DNA from: Syngnathus acus
Taxonomy: Eukaryota; Chordata; Actinopteri; Syngnathiformes; Syngnathidae
Length of the DNA stretch: 64,000 nt
Assembly (NCBI RefSeq): GCF_901709675.1
Contig: NC_051102.1
Coordinates: forward strand, 5,119,412-5,183,411
Reading direction: 5' to 3'
Positions 54,572-64,000 of this stretch are shown piece by piece. A program made the translations under genes and the position numbers. The notes under the pieces were generated by a model. That model was given only the letters and a program-made list of their open reading frames with translations, was not told where the DNA came from and made no database searches. Numbering within the stretch: the first letter of the stretch is position 1; each line of letters starts with the position of its first letter.

Positions 54572-55807
54572 TCATGAGCCGCTCATCGGAACTGGGGTAA
54601 AAGTTTGGATGTGCGAGGCCCTCCACTCCTTGCCCTCGGTGAGCGCCCGCGGCTGGTGCATGAAGACGCTGAATCGGACGCCCTGATTGGCCGCGGCCCT
54701 GACGAAGCGGCCATTTGCCGTTAGGGTGACAGCACGCAGCGAGTCCCCGGTCCCGAAGATCAAGAGCGAGCGGCGGTTGACCTTGGCGCTGGGCACCAGC
54801 GCCAACGCTCGCTCTGATGGCTGGTCGTCCACCAGGTGCAGGCGCGCCAGCAGCTGGCCAGCGCGCTCCTTCTCGCCGGGCCCGCCCAGCGTGTCCAGGA
54901 TGAGACGGAAGTCGGCCACAGCAGCGCTGCAGGCGTACAGCTCCTTGCCCGCCATGAAGTTGTCCAGCAGCGGCAGGACCGGCTGGCGCCGTTCCTGGGC
55001 TGCCTGCTCCGTCAGGACGGGCTCCCGGAAGGCCAGGTGGCACCGGCCATGGCTCAGTGATGACACATAGGCGATGAGCGCGGTGATGTCCATGTTGACG
55101 CGGCCGCACTCCTCGCTGCGCACCGCTGCAGGGAAGGCCAGGCTTGCCACCAACGTGGTGCGGTCCACCCGGGTGAGCTCTGACTCCTCCCCGCTGTCCT
55201 CGTGGTCCTCGTCTACCGCTGCCGGCACAGCGTTGACGGCCACGATGTCCCCGCGGACGGCCACGCCCATCTCCTCCAGGCGCCGCGCCATGGGGCTGGA
55301 CACGCCGTTGTAGAAGGCGAAGACGATGTGAGGGTGGAGGTACTCGACGGGCTGCTGGCGGCTGGCGCACACAAAGTCCTCGGCCTGCCCTACCACGCTC
55401 TTGGCGCCGTAGCTGCCGCGGCCCTGCCAGATGTTGTGCAGCGCCTCGGCCTTCCTGCCCACCGCCTTGACCCACGTGTGACCGCCATTGGCCACCACGT
55501 CCACCACCAGCGTGCGCTTGTTGCCGGCAGCGTCTCGGTAGGAGAAGACGTGTAGTACCGCCGCCACGTCCTCCAGGCTCTCAGCCGAATCCAGCACAGC
55601 AGTCAGGTGTGTGAGGTTGGTGCTGTGAAGCTGAGACTCTTTGAGCAGAAGCTCGCCGCCTTCTGCCCGCTGCAGGAAACGCAGCTCGGCGCGGAGCTTG
55701 CCACAAAGTTTTCCGCGTCCTTCCACCGCTGGACTGATTTGCTCGGCGCGCTGGCACAAGGCCTTGGCCACGCCCATTTGCTCCTCTAACATGTCCTGGA
55801 GAGACAT
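54572..55807 (-). CDS. UPF0415 family protein, C7orf25 homologue
   Basis: A single coding exon of 411 residues (human C7orf25 about 421), function not established. Diagnostic stretches: [122 protein letters not shown] and [20 protein letters not shown]. Start [17 protein letters not shown] aligns with the human N-terminus. An acceptor-like CCCCAG lies just upstream (minus strand), so a 5' UTR intron is likely. In human this gene is close to INHBA; here inhba is three genes to the right, consistent with retained linkage. Confidence 0.94.
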   Translation of the reverse strand: MSLQDMLEEQMGVAKALCQRAEQISPAVEGRGKLCGKLRAELRFLQRAEGGELLLKESQLHSTNLTHLTAVLDSAESLEDVAAVLHVFSYRDAAGNKRTLVVDVVANGGHTWVKAVGRKAEALHNIWQGRGSYGAKSVVGQAEDFVCASRQQPVEYLHPHIVFAFYNGVSSPMARRLEEMGVAVRGDIVAVNAVPAAVDEDHEDSGEESELTRVDRTTLVASLAFPAAVRSEECGRVNMDITALIAYVSSLSHGRCHLAFREPVLTEQAAQERRQPVLPLLDNFMAGKELYACSAAVADFRLILDTLGGPGEKERAGQLLARLHLVDDQPSERALALVPSAKVNRRSLLIFGTGDSLRAVTLTANGRFVRAAANQGVRFSVFMHQPRALTEGKEWRASHIQTFTPVPMSGS

Positions 55808-57044
55808 GACGTACGCATCCTACCTGGGGACACACAAGCCATACATCCATCGATCAGGAAGGAAGGAAGGAAGGAGGGAGGGAGGACGGCGCCGGTTGTT
55901 CGTTTTGGGAGGTACAAAATCGATTATTTCTAGAGCGCACACACGATTGATTTGATTGCGCCTTGTTCCACGCGATTTTAAACTTCTTGACAAGGCAAGC
56001 TACGCAAAGCGGCCAACGTGGTCGTCGTCATAGGAAACATCGGACGAATGGACGAAACAATGGACGAATAGGGAACATGACGGAGACTTACGTGTGACGT
56101 CGGTGCCTTCGCCTGTGGTTGTTAGCTTCTGAAGCTAAACTTCCGCCTTCGACAGGAACGAGCAGGGATTAGCTTCGTAGGAGGAGACGCCCCTTTTGAG
56201 CTGCGTGGTACGTGCCTTTGGCGACTCTTTGCTCGGAGGGTCAGAGTCGTCAGTAGACGGCTGAAAAATCCTCAGACTTGGGATGCCGTCACATTATGAA
56301 CTGGGAATAACCTTCCACAGGTAAGATGAAAACTATTGCGTTTGGTTACTTGTTGTTGGTAAACCAAAATGCAACCTCGTGAAAATTCGACTGGAATAAA
56401 TTACAATTTAAGTTCAACGTCGACCTCCCTATCATGGCTGCCACGGAGGCACCTCTATGGAGGTAGATTTGGGTCAATAGTTTTGTACTTGGAAAAAAAA
56501 AACTTGAATTGAACATATTTGAGAAGGACTGGACCTTGGATGCGCCGTTTCAATAATGGTGCCCTCTACTGGCACGTCTACCTTAATCCTTTACCATGAC
56601 GTCTGTCTCTCCCAAAGCGAGGCCATTTATTCATTTGCCACACTTCCCACATCTTTTGTCACAATATGGACTCAATCTTAATGAATATAGACCTGAAAAT
56701 AAGGTTTGACAATATTGAGGAAACAGCAACAATACTAATTAGTATCCCCAAATCAGCCTGTCAATCAAATGTTGACAGTGTGACTAGTGCCACATAAAAA
56801 CAAAATCAAGTTGGGTTTGATAATAAATATTTTTATTTAGCAGTCAAAAACGGGATTGACAGGACTCATGCTGGGAGGGGCTAAGGCACATGAAGCAATG
56901 AGGTCTGGTCCAACCCGTTGAAAGAAAAAAAGAACACTTGCGACCGTGTTCCTGGGGTTGGAGGTCGGGCACGCACGCGGGCACGCACACACTCTCTCTC
57001 TCTCTCATACACACTCTCTGTCTCTCTCTCTCACTCTGCTTTCA
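55808..57044. other. Intergenic region between the C7orf25 homologue and dnajc1, both minus strand
   Basis: Holds the C7orf25-homologue 5' exon/promoter side and the dnajc1 3' UTR (reverse AATAAA at 56832-56837). A GGAAGGAAGG run is at 55858-55877 and a CT-rich microsatellite at about 56991-57035 lies directly after the dnajc1 stop codon. No other gene is seen. Confidence 0.55.
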
Positions 57045-60000
57045 TCAGCTCTTGGCTTGTTTCCTTTTTTGGACCAGCTCTGCCAACATCTTGTAACGAA
57101 TCATGCAGTCCTCCTGAAAAACAAAGGCGCCCACCATTTTGCCTGCTTGATCTTTTCCACAGACATTTTGTTTCTTCTGTAGGTTGTGCCGCGGCTCACC
57201 TTGCTTTTCCCGGGAACCACTTTGGCGATGCGATCCCAGCGCTCAACGCTTCCTCTGGGGAACTGCTGCAGGGCCATTTCCAGAAGCTTCTGCTGGTTCT
57301 GAGTCCACACTGCTGCCGCCTCGGCCGTGTCCTTGTTCTGCTGCGGTGCTGCCGCCTCTGCCGCTTCCTTCTCTTCGTCCACCTGGTCAAGGTCGAAGTC
57401 TTCCTGCCGCCGAGACCTGAGGCGCGCCCCCTCCCCTTCGCCGGTTGCAATTGCGCACTTCCTGCTCCTCCGCTTAACCGCCGCCACGTGTTGGTCCTGG
57501 TGCCGTTCCTCGCCGGTTCCACACGTCGTAATGGCGTCACAAACAGGAAGCAACCTCGCAGGAAGAGACGGCCCCTTCAACTCGGACAGCTTCACCAGAC
57601 CTGCGGTGGCACGCGGACGACAGCTGAAGAAGATGCCAAAGAAGGCCGGAGCAGAGCCCAGCGGAAAGCGTGACGCCAGCGTGTCGACCTGTGCTTAGGT
57701 GGCTAAGGTCTTTGGCTTGTTTGACTTTGGTGGTCACCTGTCGACAGGAAGAATGCAAGGAATGAGACTGTCAAGTTAACGAGCAAAGCGGGTTCTCTGC
57801 AAGCGAATTGCGACGCCGGCGTGTCACTCACATCCGTCACGGATCTCCCCAACTCGTGGGCGATCTTCTCCCAGCGACCGGGCGTTCCTCCCGGGAATTT
57901 CCCCATCAGTCTGCTGAGGAGGCTGATGTCGTCCTCGCTCCACTCGGACGCCTAACGCCGGCGAAACGCGACACTTAGCGTGCGTACAGGCTAACGGTAA
58001 CAAGGAGGCACCTTCTTCCTGGCGGGCCTCTGATCCTGGAGCCATTGGTCCAACTGGTCCTCCACTTCCTGGATGGATCCTGTCTGCTGGTAACCTTGCA
58101 AGTTTGGCTGCTCTGCCGACGGCTGGTAAACGGGGAAGTCCATTTTGGGCTTCTTCACCTTTGGCCTCTTTTCTCCTGAAAGCACAAGGTGGTGTGAGCT
58201 ATCAATTGACAAGCTGAAGAGAAAGACGCCAGGTTCTTACTGCCTGCAACTTCCTGTTGAGCTTTTTCTTGCTCCTCTTCTTCTCTCTGCTGCTTCATCT
58301 GCTTGTAGTCTTCATAGTACTGCTGCACCTCCTGCGAATGACGAGCGCGTGAAGCTTTTGGAAAGCTACACACATTCACGGCTAGTGTACCTGCAGGGTT
58401 TGGGGCATGTGTTTGATTGACAAGTAGAGCCACATGCTGACTTTCAAAGGAAGAAGGTCCTGCCAGTGGGGGCGCTCCTCAGACCTAGACGCACACCAGA
58501 GATGATGACATCACAACTGGAAGTTGGTAGGCCAAGTCGAGTACCTGTCGGTCGCGCCGTATTTGACTTCTTCTTTGGTGTTGACCTTCTTTTTCTTCTC
58601 TCTCTTCTTTTTGGCCAGCATTTCATCCTGCAGGTGTACGGGGCGGGAATGTAAGCTGCCGCGGCCAGACGCGCACGCATGGCTGACTCACCAGCAGCTT
58701 CTCCAGGTAAACGGACCAGATGACTGCATAGTGTCCGACGGTGACAATGACAAATAGCAGGAAGGCCAGCTCGCTGTTGCTCATCTTCCTCACGCGGCGG
58801 TAGTAGAAGACGGGCTGCCGCCAGTCGGGGAGTCCGTTTATCAGGATGTCGTCGTACCTGCGCGCACCAACACAGAAGGTCGGAGGCCAGGCTGGTGCGG
58901 TGCAGCGCGGACTGACGGCGGCGCTCACCCATAGCGGTGCTCACCTGCGTCGTCTCTCGTCGTCCTTCAGGACTTCATAAATGGCCACCAGCTGCACAAA
59001 CCATTTCATACCTTCTTGCGTGCACATTTGCGTATTGTCACAGCTCAAGTTGTGTTATGATGCTCGTCACCTGTCGGAATTGCTCCTCGGCATTTTCATC
59101 TTTGTTCTTGTCAGGGTGCAAAACGAGCGACAGACGGCGATATGCCTTTTTGATTTCTGATGCCGACGCATCCTGAACACAAAGCAGAGGCGACCACGGA
59201 TGCGCTTGTTCAAATAGTCCAAACGATAGCAAGTGCACCCGATTGGCGGCGGCTGCAGCTGAGTCCGCATTCAGGTGGTGACTTGGGGCACGCATTTTCC
59301 TTGAAGAAAATCTCGAGGGACACCAACAAAAATCTGTTAGGCGTTAGACCAGCCTATAATGAGTTATATTACAATGAAAGACGTTGTGAACGTGCTGTAT
59401 AAACAAAGTCCTATTCCCATCCATGTACATAAATGGAGAGAGGGTGGAATAATTCAATAAAAATACATATACTTTTTATATTGTATTTTTTTTTTTAATA
59501 AAAGTGAGTTTTTTAAAAAGGTTTTAGACAGTGTAAGGAACAAACTATTGAAAGTGATTGAAATGGAAAAGGATCAAAGTGACTGTTTTAGACTAGCTCT
59601 ATAAATATTGCGACAATAAGAACAAAGTCACGTTTTAAGACTATTTTATGTTGTTGAAAATTCAGCTTCCTGTGCCGATGCACCACAATCAGACCGACAC
59701 ATGAAATCTCAAGATTCTCCGATTAGCCACCCATACGCGATTAGCAAGTGGCAGACCAGGCCTTGAGCTAACCAATTTCCCACGGCACAACTGAATGAAT
59801 GTCTCTCACGGCACAGTGGTTGGAAAACACTGCTAGAGGACCCCAGCTCGAAGGAGATATCGCCCAAGTGGGTGAGGAAATTATCACACGCACAAACTGG
59901 TGCACAGATTTTATAGTGTGCTCATTTTATGTCGTGGTACAGTACGCAATGATCGGTTCCAAGTTCCTGCAGTGTTAACGATTCGCATGAAGCAGCTGCC

Positions 60001-60238
60001 GCGTTGGCCCCTGTGGACTGGAACCGGGTCGCGCGGTACACCGTTGGATCGACGTGCATGTTACCATGGAGATGGTCGGAATGGCACAAACCTGCTCCAG
60101 CGACAGGAAGCGGTAAAAAGTGTCCGGAATTTCCTCAACGAGGTCGAGAAGCTCGAGGTCCGCGTCCCAAGCGTCCGATGGAAGGCCGAAGGACAGGAGA
60201 GCCAAGCCGCATACAGTTAGCCATCCGTCCACCGTCAT
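57045..60238 (-). CDS. dnajc1: DnaJ homologue subfamily C member 1, ER membrane J-protein with SANT domains
   Basis: ER J-protein that stimulates BiP through a lumenal J domain; its cytosolic part contacts ribosomes in mammals. Exons: 60238-60092, 59172-59071, 58991-58945, 58857-58692, 58627-58545, 58484-58391, 58331-58241, 58175-58012, 57951-57832, 57737-57689, 57600-57200, 57113-57045; 510 residues (human about 554). Visible: hydrophobic signal peptide ending SDAWDADLELLDLVEE, J domain with HPDKNKDENAEEQFRQ (HPD intact), YDDILINGLPDWRQPVFYYR, membrane span F-LLFVIVTVGHYAVIWSVYL, basic KKKREKKKKV, first SANT domain (FPGGTPGRWEKIAHELGRS) and second (QQFPRGSVERWDRIAKVVPG), ending KRKQAKS. The exon at 57200-57600 fuses linker and second SANT without an intron. 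Confidence 0.95.
59745..59838 (-). mobile_element. Fragment of a hAT-like interspersed repeat in dnajc1 intron 1
   Basis: On the minus strand this reads CAGTGTTTTCCAACCACTGT followed by GCCGTGAGAGACATTC, a common vertebrate and fish hAT-type repeat end. Only a fragment is present. Confidence 0.55.
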
Positions 60239-61606
60239 CTTGCGTTGCTCGCCTTACCTCACCGAGTTCCCGATCGGCCAGCTCAGCGGGTCGATGACCC
60301 GGAAGTGCGCGACAGTCACATCCGGGTCACGCGTCCTGACACCTTAAAAGAGCTCAATTTTACCACCTCAGCCAGGCCAACGTAAACGACAAAAATAGCT
60401 TGATTCCGCTCAACTGATTTTGTTTACATTAATGTAGTAGTAAATGTAGTAGTAAATAAAAGTAGCTAAGTTTATATTTTCGTAAATTATGTTTTGCCAT
60501 TCGCGGCCTGTGCCGCGATAGAGGTCGCTATTGTTGCGTGACGTCGGATTGAAGCCGGGAAAGAAAGAAAAAAAATCAAGACTTTTTTCATATGAAGGCT
60601 TTTTTTTTTCTGCAAAAGCACATTTTCACACATTTGACTTTTGTTTTAGCCAGCAGCAAAACCCCATTGCGATTTCCACTGTTCTTGCTACCTCATACTC
60701 ACGTTGAGGCAGACCTATTGACGTTTGCGCTTTGAAAGATTGTCATTTTGGCAAAATGATGTCACATTTTTGGAGAAGGCTGGCAGAATGATATATGTCG
60801 AGATGGGCAATTGAATATTTTTTTTCTTTTAGCGAATTTTACAGTGATATGCCAATCTTCCTTTGCTGCCCAAGATATTGGGGAAAGCATTTTCCCAACA
60901 ACCGTCTGTATAAACAATCGTTTGTTTGGCGTCACATCGATGACAGCAGTGAAAGTTAGTCAGTTGCGAGTCGCTAGTTTTTTTCCTCCAGTGCAATATA
61001 CAAAACAAAAGAAAAAAACAAATTCTTGGCTGATGGCCGCTTGACCTTTCTGACCTCAAGGTACTTCGACTCTTGTGACTTGTGCTACCGGCCGTCGAAT
61101 CATTGCACTCATCAACGGACGTCATCTTGTGTTTTGGGAGAACGATGCCTTCCCTCCTATTGCCACATACTCTGCGAGCCACAACCCATCGTGTCGCCCT
61201 CTTTGTCTTTCCAAAACCAAGACCTCAACTCAGCTGTGAGTTTGTAGGTCAGTGAACAAACACATTGTTGCCACGGCGACCGGTTTTGGCCGGCCCGCTT
61301 CTTGGGTTTGGAAACTTTCGTTTCACCGCCTCGGCCGCTTCTTGTCACTCGGGAGGATGGTGGTGCATTGGGGGCTGGACAAAAACATGCACACCCTCTC
61401 GGAAGGCTTTTGAAATTCCCTCCCGAGCCAACGTTCCATCCTTAGCTTCCGTTCTTTGTCCGGAACGTCTCCTTGGTTGTCCACCAGCGTTCGACAAGAC
61501 TTTTGACGCAAACGTGATCAAATATGACATCATAGCTTATTGGAAGGTCCTTCTTTCTCCCCCCACCCCCCCCCCCCCCTTGACCTACCATCTTTGGGCC
61601 GGCGTT
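60239..61606. other. Region between inhba and dnajc1, both minus strand
   Basis: Contains the dnajc1 promoter side and the inhba 3' UTR. A C-rich run (about 61560-61579) lies just beyond the inhba stop. No coding sequence or defined repeat family was recognised. Confidence 0.5.
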
Positions 61607-63391
61607 TCATGAGCAGCCGCACTGCTCCACGATCATGTCGCGAATGTCCTTCTTGACGATCATCTGCTCGTCGTCAAAGTACAGCATGGACATGGCGCGC
61701 AGCCGCGTGGGCACGCAGCACGACTTGACGTTGGGGAAGAGTTCGGAGCCCCTCATGCGGTACTGGTTGATGACGGCGGTGTGGAAGGAGAGCGCAGAGC
61801 CGCCGACGCTTGCCATATGGTCGGCGGGACAGTCTCCCTCGCAGTAGTTGGCATGGTAACCGGACGGCGCGATGATCCAGTCGCTCCAGCCGATGTCTTG
61901 AAAACTCACGTAAAAGCGCTGCTTGCAGCACGTGCGCGTTTTGCTATCGCACTCCAAGCTGCGAGCCGTCCGTCGCCGCCGAGCGGCCTCCTCTCCGCCG
62001 CCACGCAACGCCACCGTCAAGAAGGGCCGATGGGATTGGTTGCCGCCGACCGAGGGCAGGACGGGCGTGGCGCCAGCCCCGGCGCACAGCGGGCAGGACA
62101 GCCTGAGGTGGAGCGGCCCATCGGCTTTGTCCAGCCAAGACTGGACGCAGTGCGGGACAGCCAGGACGTGCCAGCCACTGCGGCGTGTGTCCACCATCTT
62201 CTCGGCGGCGGGCACGTCCTGCTCGGCCTGGTGGAGCTGCAGTTTCACCTTGCCTTTGGCCCGAGTGCCCCGGGACAACTTGAGGAAGAGCCACAGTTCG
62301 GCCCGCTCCACCAGCGCTGCCTTGCCGCCTTCCTTGGGGAGCTCGAAGGTCAGAGTGTTGCCGGTCTCTCCTGGTACACACAAAGGCAGCAGCGACGTTA
62401 GCATTGGTTTGCCGTGTTAGCAGACATGCTAAAAAAAGCCCCCAAAACGGCCCTTTGTCTCCTGTGCCGACTAATTAGTGAGTCTGAATGAAGTCATTCA
62501 TTCTTCGTGCCTCCCCCTCATTAAGGAGTTCTTTCACAAAGGTGCTATTAATATCTCGGCTCGGCGCACTCCACTCAACGCTCATTACGCTGATGTGTTT
62601 GTGTGACACATTAACCGGACAAGGTCCCGCCATGCCCGTTTGGGCTTGCCGCTTGACCGGCAGGCAAGCATGCACATCCCGGTGGCGAGCGAGCCCTCTT
62701 TGAGTAGAATTTTCAGAATACGCTCGCTTGTGAACTTTCTGGAAATGCTCAAATTTCTGGAAGTTATCTCGATCCCTTCCCTCAACGTTCCAGCAATCCT
62801 GTTCTGGGAATTTGGGGCAGTTTGGTGACTGAGTCGATCAGGTCATTACGCTGACTCTGCAACTCGATGCTCTCTGGCCTGTGTTGAGTCACGCCGACTG
62901 CCTCAAATCGTTTATCGACGGCACACGCGTTCTATTGACACTCGGGCCACATTGAGAAATTGCATTCTGTCGTGTTTGCACGTGCACTCACCAGGCTCTG
63001 CAAAGGCGATGACCTGGGCGGCAACGGCGCCGGGCGCCTCGGGGTCGGCGCTGTCCTCTTGGATGTCCACGCTGCCGTCGTTGGCCACGCGGCCCACGTG
63101 CAGTTTCTTGATGGCATTGAGAAGCGCGGCGCGGGGCAGCGCTTGCGTCAGGTTGGGTCGTGCGCTCAGGTGGAGCATGTTGAGGATGTGACGCTTGACC
63201 GCATCCACCATGTCGCTGGAGTTCTTCCTCACCTGGCCCACGGTGCAAGAGGTGCACTTGGAGGACTCGGCCTCCTGCTGGAAGCCCGCTGGGATTTCCG
63301 ACTGCGGGACCAGCGAGTCTGACGGACCCAAGTGGACAAGGAGGCTCAGAGCCAAAAGTGCTGCGGGCAGCGAAGCGGAAGTCATGGCCAT
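61607..63391 (-). CDS. inhba: Inhibin beta A chain (activin A precursor), TGF-beta superfamily
   Basis: Secreted precursor whose dimerised C-terminal domain is activin A, acting in reproduction, mesoderm induction and tissue repair. Two exons, 63391-62992 and 62370-61607; 387 residues (human about 426). Visible: signal peptide [15 protein letters not shown], propeptide with [24 protein letters not shown] and [41 protein letters not shown], a basic furin site region RRRRTAR, then the cystine-knot domain: [57 protein letters not shown], ending [16 protein letters not shown] and the CGCS end support beta A over beta B. An alternative in-frame Met lies two codons after the chosen start. Which teleost paralogue (a or b) is undecided. 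Confidence 0.96.
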
Positions 63392-63577
63392 CTCCCGCCA
63401 GGCAACTAAGTCAGTCGATGCGCGTCTGCTCCCATTGAGCTATCGTTCTGCCTGCCTGGAGCAACTCACCTCGGCCTCAGGTCTTCTGGTGAGCTGCTGC
63501 CCTCACGTACACCAATTATACTCGGCTGTCCGTTTGATCCCTCCCTCCACCACACAGGAATTTCCCTGTGAGTCAGC

Positions 63578-63645
63578 CATAATACACACACACACACACA
63601 CGCACGCATGCACGCACGCACACACACAAACACACACACACGCAT
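63578..63645 (+). repeat. (CA)n microsatellite upstream of inhba
   Basis: An interrupted CA run with CACG and CATG variants, about 65 bp, lies in the inhba upstream region. A further (GC)/(AC) rich run is at about 63828-63850. From 63392 to 64000 no gene is seen; this region probably includes the inhba 5' UTR and promoter. Confidence 0.85.
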
Positions 63646-64000
63646 ACTTTCTCTTGAATGAATGTCACGACAGAGGAGGAGGACCACGATGTGTCTCTGA
63701 TATATTCATGCCAAACACATACGCAGTCATGAGTCAGAGCGTTAGCTTCACCATCATCATCAACATCATCATCGCCTCACGTGGGGAAGAGACTCGGGTG
63801 GTGTGAGAGTCATTTTTGGAAAGAAAACGCGCGCGCACGCGCGCACGCACCCTCTGCTGGTGGGATCAAACGTCACAGAATTTTAATCATTTATATATAG
63901 TGCAAGACATTGGTTTTTTTTTTACAATTTATTTATTTGTTATTTATTTTGCTCTTACCTGGAATGTTTTTCTTTTAACTGCATAAGAGGGCAAAATGTA

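Noticed and set aside
54459-55475. 338-codon open frame overlapping the C7orf25 homologue
   Set aside because: Same strand but another frame; low-complexity Gly/Arg composition caused by GC-rich coding DNA. The 55807-54572 frame has clear family homology.

Overview
The window is nuclear DNA of a ray-finned fish, most likely a percomorph teleost with a compact genome. The evidence is spliced vertebrate genes with short GT-AG introns, protein sequences closest to vertebrate orthologues, spacing of about 0.4-2 kb between most genes, and teleost-type mobile-element debris. Species is not determinable by eye. No virus, bacterial operon, CRISPR array or toxin gene was seen. Exons were traced by hand. 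For most genes the coding lengths sum to a multiple of three with matching splice phases, which is a strong internal check; puf60 is the exception.

Layout, left to right: dlg1 (+, 540-14185, synaptic/epithelial MAGUK scaffold with several alternative exons); afg3l2 (+, 15226-20351, mitochondrial m-AAA protease); a 5.7-kb gene-poor stretch whose core (about 21170-25270) is a composite inverted repeat with two tandem arrays in opposite orientation; puf60 (+, 26042-28748, splicing factor); klhl18 (+, 29996-32838, Cullin-3 adaptor); bfsp2 (-, 33653-35770, lens phakinin); a ccr9-like chemokine receptor (-, 36269-37618); tmx3-like (+, 39342-41950, ER membrane thioredoxin); cdyl (+, 42473-44924, chromodomain/crotonase corepressor); rpp40 (-, 45618-47412, RNase P subunit); riok1 (+, 47848-50948, atypical kinase of 40S maturation); a two-exon impa-like relic (51214-51474); impa1 (+, 52713-54152, inositol monophosphatase); a C7orf25/UPF0415 homologue (-, 54572-55807); dnajc1 (-, 57045-60238, ER J-protein); inhba (-, 61607-63391, activin beta-A).

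The genes do not form one pathway; this is an ordinary housekeeping/developmental neighbourhood. Several pairs echo linkage known from mammals as I recall it: cdyl-rpp40-riok1 (human 6p24-25), C7orf25-inhba (human 7p14) and klhl18-ccr9 (human 3p21). rpp40 and riok1 are divergent, 435 bp apart, and probably share a promoter.

The points most worth a second look are the 4-kb composite palindrome with four copies of a perfect 34-bp hairpin; a cysteine-rich alternative dlg1 first exon that resembles one I know from DLG2; two dlg1 hook-region exons whose phases force them to be mutually exclusive; a displaced splice donor and other oddities in puf60; a CRIC rather than CGHC redox motif in the tmx3-like gene; and the impa-like relic next to impa1.
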